64,000 bases of DNA from Antarcticirhabdus aurantiaca (lineage in GTDB: Bacteria > Pseudomonadota > Alphaproteobacteria > Rhizobiales > Rhizobiaceae), in contig NZ_VTOM01000030.1 of NCBI RefSeq assembly GCF_009765365.1, positions 1-64,000 of the forward strand, in the 5' to 3' direction. A program made the position numbers and the translations under genes. Under the pieces are notes generated by a model, which was not told where the DNA came from, ran no database searches, and saw only the letters and a program-made list of their open reading frames with translations. Positions 39,911-48,772 of this stretch are shown here, in pieces (position 1 is the first letter of the stretch; each line of letters begins with the position of its first letter).

Positions 39911-41155
39911 CTACAGCCGCTCGCCGTCCTCGCCGAAGAGCGAGGCCTTGGCGGGATCCACGGCGAAGCGGATCTCGTCGCCGGGGCGGACTGTCGCCTC
40001 GCCGTCCGTGCGGATGGCGAGGGGCTGGCCGCCGAGGCTCGTCCAGACCAGCGTGTCGGCGCCCATCGGCTCGACCACCTCGACGCGCCCGATCAGCGCC
40101 ACCGTGCCGGGCGCGGCCTCTCCGAGGCGGATATGCTCGGGCCGGATGCCGAGGCTGGCCGGTCCCGACGTGCCGGGGGCGGCGAAGTCGTAGCGCTCCA
40201 GGGAGATGGTCTCGCCGCCGGCGCGAAAGGCGCCGTTCTCGACGCGGCCCTCCAGGAAGTTCATCGCGGGCGAGCCGATGAAGCCGGCGACGAAGCGGTT
40301 GACCGGGCGGCGGTAGACCTCGCCGGGCGGCCCGAGCTGCTGGATGATCCCGCCCTTCATGACGGCGATGCGGTCGGCGAGCGTCAGCGCCTCGATCTGG
40401 TCGTGGGTCACGTAGATCATGGTGTTGCCGAGCTCCTGGTGGAGCCGCTTGATCTCGACGCGCAGCTCCGCCCGGAGCTTCGCGTCGAGGTTCGACAAGG
40501 GCTCGTCGAACAGGAAGACGTCGACCTCGCGCACCAGCGCCCGGCCGATGGCGACGCGCTGGCGCTGGCCGCCGGACAATTCGGCCGGCCGGCGCTTCAG
40601 GAGCGGCTCCAGCTGCAGCATCTTGGCGGCCTTGGCGACGCGGGCCGCGATCTCGGCCTTGGGCGTGCGACCCATCTTGAGGCCGAAGGACAGGTTGTCC
40701 TCGACGCTCATCCGGGGATAGAGCGCGTAGGACTGGAACACCATGCCGATGCCGCGGTCCTTGGGCTCGGCCCAGGTGACGTTCTTGCCCGAGATCCAGA
40801 TCTCGCCGTCCGAAATGTCGAGGAGGCCGGCGATGGCGTTGAGGAGGGTGGACTTGCCGCAGCCCGACGGCCCGAGAAGAACGAGGAACTCGCCCTGCCG
40901 GACCTCGAGGTCGAGGTCGTCCAGCGCCTTGTGCGCGCCGTAGCGGATGTCGAGGTCCCGGATGGACACGCTCGCAGGCCTCGAGCCGGGAGCAGGACCT
41001 TCTGGGTCGGTCCGCCGGGTCCTGTACCCGCCGGACGTCGTTGCCGGTACTCGCCCATGCTCTGCATGGGCTGTGCCCGGCGCCTCGCCGGCAGCCACAA
41101 TCCCTCGGCGGCCCTCCGCCAGAAGGTCCTGCTCCCGGCTCTTGATCTCGGACAT
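39911..41155 (-). CDS. Carbohydrate ABC transporter ATP-binding protein (UgpC/MalK type) with inserted N-terminal segment
   Basis: A 414-residue ATPase: Walker A GPSGCGKST, Q-loop FQSYALYP, signature LSGGQRQRVAIGRAL, Walker B DVFLFDEPLSNLD, and a C-terminal TOBE-like domain with GIRPEHIRLGE. Family members begin about at SVSIRDLDIRYGAHKALDDL, but here 63 residues precede that point. Residues 6-58 are encoded by a 159-bp palindromic insertion (separate entry); without it the protein would begin MSEIK-RPASVSIRDL. Three ATG codons in a row (41161, 41158, 41155) overlap the upstream permease stop; AAGGG is best spaced for the third. Confidence 0.9.
   Translation of the reverse strand: MSEIKSREQDLLAEGRRGIVAAGEAPGTAHAEHGRVPATTSGGYRTRRTDPEGPAPGSRPASVSIRDLDIRYGAHKALDDLDLEVRQGEFLVLLGPSGCGKSTLLNAIAGLLDISDGEIWISGKNVTWAEPKDRGIGMVFQSYALYPRMSVEDNLSFGLKMGRTPKAEIAARVAKAAKMLQLEPLLKRRPAELSGGQRQRVAIGRALVREVDVFLFDEPLSNLDAKLRAELRVEIKRLHQELGNTMIYVTHDQIEALTLADRIAVMKGGIIQQLGPPGEVYRRPVNRFVAGFIGSPAMNFLEGRVENGAFRAGGETISLERYDFAAPGTSGPASLGIRPEHIRLGEAAPGTVALIGRVEVVEPMGADTLVWTSLGGQPLAIRTDGEATVRPGDEIRFAVDPAKASLFGEDGERL
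40983..41141. mobile_element. In-frame palindromic insertion element (MITE/RPE-like) within the UgpC-type ATPase gene
   Basis: A 159-bp segment bounded by perfect 23-bp inverted repeats (40983-41005 and 41119-41141), outer end gagccgggagcagg, inner end ccttctgg. Inside are a second near-palindrome (about 41010-41036, gtccgccgggt facing acccgccggac) and a perfect gcccatgc/gcatgggc hairpin (41053-41071). The length is exactly 53 codons, and the host frame is open through it on the minus strand, giving SREQDLLAEG...PEGPAPGS. It lies precisely between MSEIK and the normal start of the ABC domain. No transposase is encoded, so it would need to be moved in trans. Confidence 0.8.
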
Positions 41156-41157
41156 CA

Positions 41158-42081
41158 TCATCCCTTGACGCTCCCGGCTGCGATGCCGCGCACGAACCAG
41201 CGGCCCGACAGGAAGTAGACGGCAAGCGGCACGAGGGCCGTGAGGATCGTGGCCGCCATGTTGACGTTGTAGAGCTTCTCGCCCTGGGCCGAGTTGACGA
41301 TGTTGTTGAGCTGCACCGTCATCGGCAGGTTCTCGCGGCCCGCGAAGACGAGGCCGAGAATGAAGTCGTTCCAGATGCCCGTGACCTGGAGGATCGCCGC
41401 GACGATCAGGATCGGCGTCGACATGGGCAGAAGAACGTGGACGAAGATCTGCCAGAAGCCGCCGCCGTCGACGCGCGCCGCCTTGAAGAGCTCGGGCGGC
41501 AGGCTGGAATAGAAGTTGCGGAAGAGCAGCGTCATGATCGGCAGGCCGAAGATGACGTGGACGAGGACGATGCCCGGCAGCGTGCCGTAGAGGCCGACCA
41601 TCGAGAACATCCGCACCAGGGGATAGATGAAGACCTGGTAGGGGATGAAGGCGCCGAGCAGGAGTACGGCGAAGAGGAGGTTGGCGCCCCGGATCTTCCA
41701 CAGCGAGAGCGCGTAGCCGGTGACGGCGCCGAGCCCGATCGACAGGACGAGGCTGGGCAGGAGGATCTTCACCGAGTTCAGGAAGCCGACCTGGATCCCC
41801 GAGCAGTCGAGGCCGGTGCAGGCCGTCGACCAGGCGGCGACCCAGGCGTCGAGGGTCGGGGCGGCGGGAAAGGCGAAGATCTCGGCGAGCCGGATCTCGT
41901 CCATGGTCTTCAAGGAGGTGACGACCATGATGTAGAGCGGCAGGAGAAAGAACGCCGCCGAGAGCGCCAGGAAGGCGTAGAGCCCAACCCGGCCGGCCGT
42001 CAGCTTCCTCGGGCGCCGGCCGCGATGGGCGGCCGCCCGGTCGAGGGTGGCCGGGGCGAGGGTCTGCGTCACGGTGCTCAT
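41158..42081 (-). CDS. Carbohydrate ABC transporter permease (MalG-like)
   Basis: A 307-residue inner-membrane permease with about six helices. It has the MalG-type layout: helix LYAFLALSAAFFLLPLYIMV, then VVTSLKTMDEI, and the EAA loop LPPELFKAARVDGGGFWQIF. It ends AVYFLSGRWFVRGIAAGSVK, where the final RGIAAGSVKG is typical of this family. The ATG at 42081 overlaps the stop of the partner permease (ATGA). It forms the channel with the MalF-like subunit and uses the downstream ATPase. Confidence 0.93.
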   Translation of the reverse strand: MSTVTQTLAPATLDRAAAHRGRRPRKLTAGRVGLYAFLALSAAFFLLPLYIMVVTSLKTMDEIRLAEIFAFPAAPTLDAWVAAWSTACTGLDCSGIQVGFLNSVKILLPSLVLSIGLGAVTGYALSLWKIRGANLLFAVLLLGAFIPYQVFIYPLVRMFSMVGLYGTLPGIVLVHVIFGLPIMTLLFRNFYSSLPPELFKAARVDGGGFWQIFVHVLLPMSTPILIVAAILQVTGIWNDFILGLVFAGRENLPMTVQLNNIVNSAQGEKLYNVNMAATILTALVPLAVYFLSGRWFVRGIAAGSVKG

Positions 42082-42965
42082 GCGGCGCTCCCTTTCGCCT
42101 TGCGGAAGTATTCGCTGTAGAGCCAGGGCGCGAGGACGCAGAGCACCGTCACCAGCATGACCGTCGAGGCGCTGGCGGCGAGCCCGATGTTCTGGCGCTC
42201 GAAGAGGTAGTCCATCACGAACTTGGCGGGCACCGCGGTCGCCGTGCCGGGGCCGCCGTTGGTCAGCGCCACGACGAGGTCGTAGACCTTCACCACCGCG
42301 ATCGACAGGAGCACGACGGAGGTGACGATCATGGGTTTGAGGAGTGGCAGGACGATCGAGACGTAGACCCGCCATGTCGGGATGCCGTCGACGCGCGCCG
42401 CCTTCCACAGCTCCTCGTCGACGCCGCGCAGGCCCGCCAGCATCAGAGCCATCACGAGGCCGGCCGACTGCCAGACGCCGGCGATGACCACGGCGTAGAT
42501 CGCCATGTCGCGCCGGACCACCCAGTCGAAGCGGAAGCTCGTCCAGCCGAGCGCCTGGATGCTTTCCTGGATGCCGAGCGTCGGATTCATCATCCACTGC
42601 CAGACGAGGCCGGTGACGATGAAGGACAGCGCGTGGGGATACAGGAAGATGGTGCGCAGACTGTCCTCGGCGCGCACCCGCTGGTCGATCGCGACCGCGA
42701 GAAGGAAGCCGAGGACGAGGCAGATGCCGATGAACAGGACGCCGAACAGCGCCAGGTTCTGCACCGCCAGGAGCCAGCGCGGATCGCCGAACAAGCGCTC
42801 GTACTGCGCCGAGCCGGCGAAGCTGTTGACGGGAAGGAGCCTGGAGCTCGTGAACGAGATCCAGATCGTCCAGAGCATCGTCCCGACATAGGCGAGAAGG
42901 ACGATGAGGATGCTCGGGGTGAGCGCCACGACCGGTGCGGCCGAGCGCCGGATGCGGGTCGCCAT
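42078..42965 (-). CDS. Carbohydrate ABC transporter permease (MalF-like)
   Basis: A 295-residue permease with about six helices: TPSILIVLLAYVGTMLWTIW at the start and the EAA loop VDEELWKAARVDGIPTWRVY near the C-terminus. QWMMNPTLGIQESIQALGW is a conserved segment of glucose/mannose-type importers. It follows the binding-protein gene by 72 bp and is coupled to the MalG-like permease. Confidence 0.93.
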   Translation of the reverse strand: MATRIRRSAAPVVALTPSILIVLLAYVGTMLWTIWISFTSSRLLPVNSFAGSAQYERLFGDPRWLLAVQNLALFGVLFIGICLVLGFLLAVAIDQRVRAEDSLRTIFLYPHALSFIVTGLVWQWMMNPTLGIQESIQALGWTSFRFDWVVRRDMAIYAVVIAGVWQSAGLVMALMLAGLRGVDEELWKAARVDGIPTWRVYVSIVLPLLKPMIVTSVVLLSIAVVKVYDLVVALTNGGPGTATAVPAKFVMDYLFERQNIGLAASASTVMLVTVLCVLAPWLYSEYFRKAKGSAA

Positions 42966-43037
42966 GGGCGGCCTCCCTGCGCTGACGGTGCCTGAAAGGA
43001 ATGGGGCCGCCGCGATGCGGGCGGCCCCGGCGGGCGA

Positions 43038-44282
43038 TCAGTCGGCCGCGCTCATCACGTCGGCGAAGTTCGCCGCGAAGTCCTCCGGCGTCGCCGAGGC
43101 GTCGTTGAAGTAGGAGGTGATCGTGTCCTGGAGGGCGCCGACCGTGTCGGCCGACACCAGGAAGTTGACGGACGGCACTTGGTTCGCCTCGTCCTTCACC
43201 AGCGCCGCGCCTTCCTGGGCGCAGGCGTCCATCGACGAGGTGTCGACGTCGGTGCGCACCGGGATCGAGCCCTTCACCTTGTTGAAGGCGATCTGGACTT
43301 CCGGGTCGAGCATGGTCTTGGCGAGCAGCGCCTGCCCTTGCGTCGGCGCGTCGCCGAGCTTGGGGAAGACGAAGACGTCGCCGCCCATGACGTAGCCGTT
43401 GTTGCCCGGAACCAGCGCGCAGCCCGCCTGTTCGCCCGGCGTCATGCCGGCGGCGATGAAGTCGCCCTTGGCCCAGTCGCCCATGATCTGGACGCCGGCC
43501 TTGCCGGTGATCACCATGGCGGTCGCGTCGTTCCAGTTGCGGCCCGGCGCGCCTGCATCGACGTAGTCGCGCATGCGGTGGAAGGTTTCCGCCACCCGCT
43601 TGAAGTCGTCGGACTGGATCGCCTCGGCGTCCTTGTCGCGATACACTTTGAAGAACAGCTCCTTGCCGCCCTGGCCGAGGAGCACGGCGTCGAAGACGAG
43701 CGCTTCCTGCCAGGGCTGGCCGCCCCAGGCGATCGGCGTGAGGCCGGCCGCCTTCAGCTTGTCCATGGCGGCGAAGAATTCGTCGAAGGTCTTGGGCGCC
43801 TCGGCGATGCCGGCGTTCTTGAAGGCTTCGGCGTTGAAGAACATCCAGTTCTGGCCGTGGATGTTGACGGGAACGGCGTAGAACTTGCCGTCGCGCGAGG
43901 CCGCCTCGACGATCGGGCCGGGAATGGCGTCCGACCACTTGTTCTCGCTCGCTACGGCGTCGAGGTCGATCAGGAGGCCCTGGCCGACGAGGTCGTCGAA
44001 CTGGCGGCCGGTGTTGAACTGCGAGGATGTCGGCGGATTGCCGCCGACGATGCGGTTGATGGCGGCGGCGCGCAGGTTCTGGCCGCCGGCCACCGCGCTG
44101 TCGACCCAGGTGCCGCCGGCCTTGGTGTAGGCGTCGGCGAAGACCTTGACCGCCGCGGCCTCGCCGCCGGAGGTCCACCAGTGCATGACTTCGGCCCGCA
44201 GCGGCTCCTGCGCGCCGGCGCCGGACACGAAGGCGCACGTCATCGCGGCGCCGGCAAGGGCGCTCCGCATCAGCTTCAACAT
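43038..44282 (-). CDS. Periplasmic carbohydrate-binding protein of ABC transporter (family 1)
   Basis: A 414-residue solute-binding protein. The signal peptide runs MLKLMRSALAGAAMTCAFVS to a cleavage near AGAQEP. The mature protein has EVMHWWTSGGEAAAVKVFAD, GNPPTSSQFNTGRQFDDLVG, NIHGQNWMFFNAEAFKNAGI, GGQPWQEALVFDAVLLGQGG and MGDWAKGDFIAAGM, a pattern of glucose/mannose-type binding proteins. The ATG at 44282 has GGAGGAG 5 nt upstream, better than the open-frame start at 44312. It is first in an operon with two permeases, an ATPase, an isomerase and a dehydrogenase, divergent from a LacI regulator. Confidence 0.93.
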   Translation of the reverse strand: MLKLMRSALAGAAMTCAFVSGAGAQEPLRAEVMHWWTSGGEAAAVKVFADAYTKAGGTWVDSAVAGGQNLRAAAINRIVGGNPPTSSQFNTGRQFDDLVGQGLLIDLDAVASENKWSDAIPGPIVEAASRDGKFYAVPVNIHGQNWMFFNAEAFKNAGIAEAPKTFDEFFAAMDKLKAAGLTPIAWGGQPWQEALVFDAVLLGQGGKELFFKVYRDKDAEAIQSDDFKRVAETFHRMRDYVDAGAPGRNWNDATAMVITGKAGVQIMGDWAKGDFIAAGMTPGEQAGCALVPGNNGYVMGGDVFVFPKLGDAPTQGQALLAKTMLDPEVQIAFNKVKGSIPVRTDVDTSSMDACAQEGAALVKDEANQVPSVNFLVSADTVGALQDTITSYFNDASATPEDFAANFADVMSAAD

Positions 44283-44316
44283 GTGATCTCCTCCCAGAGA
44301 TGGCTCGATCAACTGA

Positions 44317-44330
44317 TGTAATCGATTACA
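44317..44330. promoter_or_regulatory. LacI-family operator, proximal to the sugar transporter
   Basis: A perfect 14-bp palindrome, TGTAATCGATTACA, with the central CG typical of LacI/GalR operators. It lies 35 bp upstream of the binding-protein gene, and its spacing of 34 bp to a second site suits co-operative binding by the regulator encoded next to it. Confidence 0.85.
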
Positions 44331-44350
44331 AATACGATCCTAATCGACAC

Positions 44351-44364
44351 TGAAATCGATTACA
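44351..44364. promoter_or_regulatory. LacI-family operator, proximal to the regulator gene
   Basis: TGAAATCGATTACA, one mismatch from the perfect palindrome at 44317-44330. It lies 37 bp upstream of the chosen regulator start, suggesting autoregulation and joint control of the divergent operon. Confidence 0.8.
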
Positions 44365-44400
44365 AGTATGGGATACCAGAATTCGATCGTGCGGAGCAGC

Positions 44401-45537
44401 ATGGACTTGGTTCGCGGCAAGCAGAACGGCGCGGCGCGCGGCGCGCGCATCGGCGACGTGGCGCGGGAGGCGGGGGTCTCCACCGCGACGGTCAGCCGCG
44501 CCCTCGCTCATCCCGCCCAGGTGAGCAAGGAGCTGCGCGAGCGCGTCGGCGCGGCCGTGGCCAAGCTCGGCTACACGCCGAATGCGGCGGCGCGCCAGCT
44601 GCGGGTCAAGCGCAGCCGCACGGTTCTCGTGGTCACGCGCCGACGCTGGAGCGCGCCCTTCTTCGCCGAGGTGCTGCGCGGTCTCGACGCCGAGTTGTCG
44701 GCGGCCGGCTACGCCATGGTTCTCGCCAATTTCGACGGCGACGGCGGCAATCGCAGCCGGCAGCTCGTCGATATGATGTTCTCCGGCACTATCGAGGGCG
44801 CGGTGATGCTGTCGGGCATCGTCGTGGCCGCGGAGGGGCGCACCATGCTCGATGCCGGCCTGCCGCTGGTTTCGCTCTGCGCGGCGGCGGAGGGCACGCA
44901 CACCGTCCTGACGAACGAGGCCGAGTGCATCGTCGAGGGCGCGCGGCGGCTGGCCGCGCTCGGGCATACCGACTTCCTCTACCTCGCGGGTCCGCCGAGC
45001 AACTACAACGAACGGGTCCGCTGGGCGGCGCTGTCCGCCTTCTTCGCGGAGCCGCGCCAAGCCGGCCTGCGGCTGCGCCGCGCGGAAAGCGGCGACTTCT
45101 CGACGGATGGCGGGCTCTTGACCGCGCAAGCCTTTCTCGGCCTGTCGCCGCGCCCGACGGCGGTGATCGCCTCGGCCGACGAGATCGCCATCGGCTTCAT
45201 GAAGGCGGTACGCGCCGCCGGGATCGGCGTGCCGTCCGACGTGTCGGTTCTCGGCTTCGACGGCATCGAGTTCGCCGATTTCTGCGAGCCGGTCCTGTCG
45301 ACCATCCGCCAGCCGCGCGAGGCGCTCGGGCGGTTGGGCGCGCGCGTCCTGATCGAGGCGATCGAGGCCCCGAGCCTGCCGCCGCTCAGCCACCACGTCC
45401 TGCCGAGCCGGCTCGACTTCCGCGCTTCGACAGGGCCGGCCCCTGCGGGCGCCGCCGCGCCCAGGCCTCAGGCCGCGCCCGCGCCGAAGCGGAAGAGCGC
45501 GCGGGCGCGCGTTCCGGCTCCGGCGGAGGGGCGCTGA
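44401..45537 (+). CDS. LacI-family transcriptional regulator of the adjacent sugar operon
   Basis: A 378-residue repressor. The N-terminal HTH is ARIGDVAREAGVSTATVSRA followed by the hinge-helix region LGYTPNAAARQLRVKRSRTV. The effector domain is periplasmic-binding-like, with LVDMMFSGTIEGAVMLSGIV, and TDFLYLAGPPSNYNERVRWA and DVSVLGFDGIEFADFCEPVL later. The last 40 residues are Pro/Ala/Arg-rich and unusual for the family. I chose the ATG at 44401, which has GGAG just upstream; an ATG at 44368 would start 4 bp after the operator. It likely binds the two palindromes at 44317 and 44351. Confidence 0.92.
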   Translation: MDLVRGKQNGAARGARIGDVAREAGVSTATVSRALAHPAQVSKELRERVGAAVAKLGYTPNAAARQLRVKRSRTVLVVTRRRWSAPFFAEVLRGLDAELSAAGYAMVLANFDGDGGNRSRQLVDMMFSGTIEGAVMLSGIVVAAEGRTMLDAGLPLVSLCAAAEGTHTVLTNEAECIVEGARRLAALGHTDFLYLAGPPSNYNERVRWAALSAFFAEPRQAGLRLRRAESGDFSTDGGLLTAQAFLGLSPRPTAVIASADEIAIGFMKAVRAAGIGVPSDVSVLGFDGIEFADFCEPVLSTIRQPREALGRLGARVLIEAIEAPSLPPLSHHVLPSRLDFRASTGPAPAGAAAPRPQAAPAPKRKSARARVPAPAEGR

Positions 45538-45547
45538 GGCCGGAGGC

Positions 45548-47038
45548 TCAGTTCCGCGTCAGCGTGCGCCGCACGGCGTCGGACCAGAGGGTCAGGCGGC
45601 GGCCGCGCTCGACGGCCGGCATCGCCGGCTCGAAGCGGGACTCGCGCCGCCAGCTGCCGGCGAAGCCCTCCTGGTCCGGCCAGACGCCCGCCTTGTGACC
45701 GGCGAGCCAGGCGGCGCCGAGCGCCGTCGTTTCCAGCACCACCGGCCGGTCGACCGGCGCGTCCAGGAGGTCGGCGAGGCGCTGCATGGTCCAGTCGCTC
45801 GCCACCATGCCGCCGTCGACGCGCAGGACCGTCGGCTCGCCACCCTCCCAGTCGCGGTTCATCGCCGACAGGAGGTCGTGGGTCTGGAAGCAGACGGCCT
45901 CGAGCGCGGCGCGCGCCATCTCCTTCGGACCGGTGCGGCGGGTGAGGCCGAAGATCGCGCCGCGCGCGTCCGGATCCCACCAGGGCGCGCCGAGGCCGGT
46001 GAAGGCGGGCACCATGACGACGTCCTGCGCCTCGTCGGCCTCGGCCGCGAGCGGCCCCGTCTCGTCGGCGCGCGACACGAGGCCGAGCCCGTCGCGCAGC
46101 CACTGCACCGCGGCGCCGGCGACGAAGATCGAGCCTTCCAGCGCGTAGGTCGTCTTGCCCGACAGGCGGTAGGCGAGGGTGGTCAGGAGGCGCGAGCGGG
46201 AGGCGACGCGCGTCTCCCCCGTGTTGATGAGCGCGAAGCAGCCGGTCCCATAGGTCGACTTCACCATGCCCGGCCGGAAGCAGGCCTGGCCGATGACGGC
46301 GGCGTGCTGGTCGCCGGCGACGCCGAGGATCGGGATCGCCGCGCCGAACAGCGACGGATCGGTCGTGCCGAAGTCGGCATCGCAGTCGCGCACCTCCGGC
46401 AGGACCGCCATGGGCACTTTGATAAGCCGGCATAATTCATCGTCCCAGGCGCCCGTTCCGATGTCGTAAAGCTGGGTGCGCGCCGCGTTCGTCGCGTCGC
46501 AGGCGTGGACGCGCCCGCCGGTCAGGCGCCAGAGAAGAAAGGAGTCGATCGTGCCGAAGGCGAGACGTCCCGCCTCGGCTCGGGCGCGCGCGCCCTCCAC
46601 GTGATCGAGGATCCAGGCGACCTTGGTGCCGGAAAAATAGGGATCGACGAGGAGGCCGGTCTTCTCGATCAGGAGCGCCTCCAGCCCGTCGTCGAGGAGG
46701 CGGCGGCAGGTCTCGGCCGTGCGCCGGTCCTGCCAGACGACGGCGTTGTGGATCGGCTTGCCCGTGTCGCGGTCCCAGACGACCGCCGTCTCGCGCTGGT
46801 TGGTGATGCCGATCGCCGCGACGTCCGAGGCCGAGATCAGCGCCTCGGCGAGCGCGGTGCGCACCGTCTGGACCGTGGAGGTCCAGATCTCCTCGGGATC
46901 GTGCTCCACCCAGCCCGAGCGCGGGAAGTGCTGCTGGAACTCCTGCTGCCCGACGCCGCGCACGCGATAGGTCTCGTCGAAGACGATCGCCCGCGTCGAT
47001 GTCGTGCCCTGGTCGATCGCGACGATGAAGCCGGCCAT
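45548..47038 (-). CDS. glpK: Glycerol kinase
   Basis: A 496-residue FGGY kinase phosphorylating glycerol to glycerol-3-phosphate. It starts [20 protein letters not shown] (phosphate-binding loop), and has the GlpK-specific [62 protein letters not shown] and [20 protein letters not shown]. Length and motifs match GlpK closely. It lies 176 bp downstream of the DeoR-type regulator gene. No glycerol facilitator or glpD is present in the window. Confidence 0.96.
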   Translation of the reverse strand: MAGFIVAIDQGTTSTRAIVFDETYRVRGVGQQEFQQHFPRSGWVEHDPEEIWTSTVQTVRTALAEALISASDVAAIGITNQRETAVVWDRDTGKPIHNAVVWQDRRTAETCRRLLDDGLEALLIEKTGLLVDPYFSGTKVAWILDHVEGARARAEAGRLAFGTIDSFLLWRLTGGRVHACDATNAARTQLYDIGTGAWDDELCRLIKVPMAVLPEVRDCDADFGTTDPSLFGAAIPILGVAGDQHAAVIGQACFRPGMVKSTYGTGCFALINTGETRVASRSRLLTTLAYRLSGKTTYALEGSIFVAGAAVQWLRDGLGLVSRADETGPLAAEADEAQDVVMVPAFTGLGAPWWDPDARGAIFGLTRRTGPKEMARAALEAVCFQTHDLLSAMNRDWEGGEPTVLRVDGGMVASDWTMQRLADLLDAPVDRPVVLETTALGAAWLAGHKAGVWPDQEGFAGSWRRESRFEPAMPAVERGRRLTLWSDAVRRTLTRN

Positions 47039-47155
47039 GTCGATCTGTCTCCTCCCACCGGCCGCGCGGCGCGCGGCCCGCCCTGAAACCATAGGCGCGC
47101 TCGGGCGTCGCTTTCCAGCACCGGCCGCCGCGCCGAGGCGGCGTCCCGTCGGGAT

Positions 47156-47204
47156 GATTTCGCTTTTTCGCGAAAAAGAAAAGAGGCGAAAGAGAAGCGA
47201 AGGG
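47156..47204 (-). promoter_or_regulatory. Candidate GlpR operator region between glpR and glpK
   Basis: AT-rich, repetitive DNA in an otherwise GC-rich gap. It has a perfect palindrome ctttttcgcgaaaaag (47163-47178) and, on the minus strand, repeated TTCGC units (CTTCGCTTCTCTTTCGCC). DeoR-family regulators often bind TTTC/TTCG direct repeats, and the site lies about 120-165 bp before glpK. The operator role is inference. Confidence 0.45.
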
Positions 47205-47214
47205 GCGGAGGGTA

Positions 47215-48003
47215 TTAAGCCGCGCTTCGCGCCTCCCCGGCCGCCTCGCCCTTCGCCTCGATCAGGCGCACGCCGGCCTCGCGGCAGGCCTCGCGGATCG
47301 GCTCGGGCGCACGATCGGTGACGAAGCTGTGGACCTGCGCGAGCCGGGCGATGCGCACGGGCGCCGAGCGGTCGAACTTCGAGGCGTCGGCGGCGAGCAC
47401 CACGTGGCGGGCGTTCTCGATGATCGCCTGGGCGACGCGGACCTCGCGATAGTCGTAGTCGAGGAGCGAGCCGTCGGCGTCGATGGCCGAGGCGCCGATC
47501 ACGGCGAAGTCGACCTTGAACTGGCGGATGAAGTCCACCGCCGCCTCGCCGACGATCCCCCCGTCCGCACGGCGCACGACGCCGCCGGCGATCACCACCT
47601 CGATCTCCGGGTAAGGGCGCAGCAGCGAGGCGACGTTGATGTTGTTGGTGATGACCATGAGGCCCGAGCGGCGCAGGAGCGCCTGCGCGACGGCCTCGGT
47701 GGTCGTGCCGATGTTCACGAAGAGCGAGGCGCCGTCCGGGATGAGGTCGGCGACCGCCCGGCCGATCGCGGCCTTGGCCTCCGCCGCGATGAGGCGGCGC
47801 GCGTCGTAGCCGACGTTCTCCGCGCCCGAGCCGAGAACCGCGCCGCCGTGGGTGCGGGACAGGAGGCGCGCCGCGCACAGGTCGTTGAGATCCTTGCGGA
47901 TGGTCTGGAGCGAGACCCCGTGCTCCTCGGCGAGGTCCTCCACGGCCACGCGACCGAGGCGCCGGGCGGTTTCGAGGATGACGCGCTGGCGCTCCGACAG
48001 CAT
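47215..48003 (-). CDS. glpR: DeoR-family transcriptional regulator (GlpR-like)
   Basis: A 262-residue repressor. The N-terminal HTH reads [20 protein letters not shown] and [20 protein letters not shown]; the C-terminal sugar-phosphate-sensing domain has [40 protein letters not shown] and [20 protein letters not shown]. These features and the position beside glpK support GlpR, which responds to glycerol-3-phosphate. The ATG at 48003 gives the standard DeoR N-terminus [10 protein letters not shown]. Confidence 0.9.
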   Translation of the reverse strand: MLSERQRVILETARRLGRVAVEDLAEEHGVSLQTIRKDLNDLCAARLLSRTHGGAVLGSGAENVGYDARRLIAAEAKAAIGRAVADLIPDGASLFVNIGTTTEAVAQALLRRSGLMVITNNINVASLLRPYPEIEVVIAGGVVRRADGGIVGEAAVDFIRQFKVDFAVIGASAIDADGSLLDYDYREVRVAQAIIENARHVVLAADASKFDRSAPVRIARLAQVHSFVTDRAPEPIREACREAGVRLIEAKGEAAGEARSAA

Positions 48004-48173
48004 GGCTCGATGTCTTTCTCTTCGGCTTCGCGCCCGCAGGGTGGCGAAGCCGGCTGCCAAGGGCAAGGGGTTGATCGACGGCCACCGCGCCTCGGTGCCG
48101 CATCCCGGAAAGATGGGATTGCGGGCGATCGCCGTCCGGCCGAAGGGATCCGTCGCCCCGCAAGGATCTCCGC

Positions 48174-48698
48174 ATGGCCCGTCGCGCTTCCTCCCCCGCT
48201 TCCGCTCCCGCTCCCGTCCGCTTGCGCCGTCCGGCCGCCCTCGGCCTCGCGCTCGCCCTCCTCCTGCCGCTCGCCGGCTGCCTGGGGGGCGGGATCGGGG
48301 GCGTCGGGGCGGCGGACGAGGCGGAGGCGATCGCCCGCGTCAACGCCTTCCGCGCCGAGAACGGCCTGCCGCCGGTGCGCCGCAGCCCCGCCTTGAGCCG
48401 GGCGGCCGCCGATCATTCGCGCCGCATGGCCGCGGCCGGCACGGTCAGCCACATGCTGGGCGGGCCCCTGACGGCGCGCATCCGCGCGGCGGGGGTGACG
48501 CATTGGTGGGGCGCGGCGGAGAACCTCGCCATGGGGCAGCCGACCTATGGCGCGGCGGTGACGAGCTGGATGCGCTCGCCCGGCCACCGCCGCAACCTCC
48601 TCGATCCCGTGGTCACCGAGGCGGGCATGGCCGCTTCGCCGGCGCCGGGCGGGGGCGGGCGGCCCTATTGGACGATGATCCTCGCCGCCCCGCGGTAG
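48174..48698 (+). CDS. CAP/SCP-domain lipoprotein
   Basis: A 174-residue secreted protein. The signal peptide ends in LPLAGC, a lipobox, so it is likely anchored to a membrane at about Cys36. The CAP (SCP/PR1-like) domain begins [20 protein letters not shown] and has the conserved [23 protein letters not shown] and [20 protein letters not shown]. Bacterial CAP proteins are extracytoplasmic and mostly uncharacterised. It stands alone, divergent from glpR. Confidence 0.88.
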   Translation: MARRASSPASAPAPVRLRRPAALGLALALLLPLAGCLGGGIGGVGAADEAEAIARVNAFRAENGLPPVRRSPALSRAAADHSRRMAAAGTVSHMLGGPLTARIRAAGVTHWWGAAENLAMGQPTYGAAVTSWMRSPGHRRNLLDPVVTEAGMAASPAPGGGGRPYWTMILAAPR

Positions 48699-48772
48699 GA
48701 TCGACAGCCGGCTTCGGAACGCTCCTGCGCGACGCGCGGTTGTCGGCTGAGACAACCAAGGAGTTTCGATCG

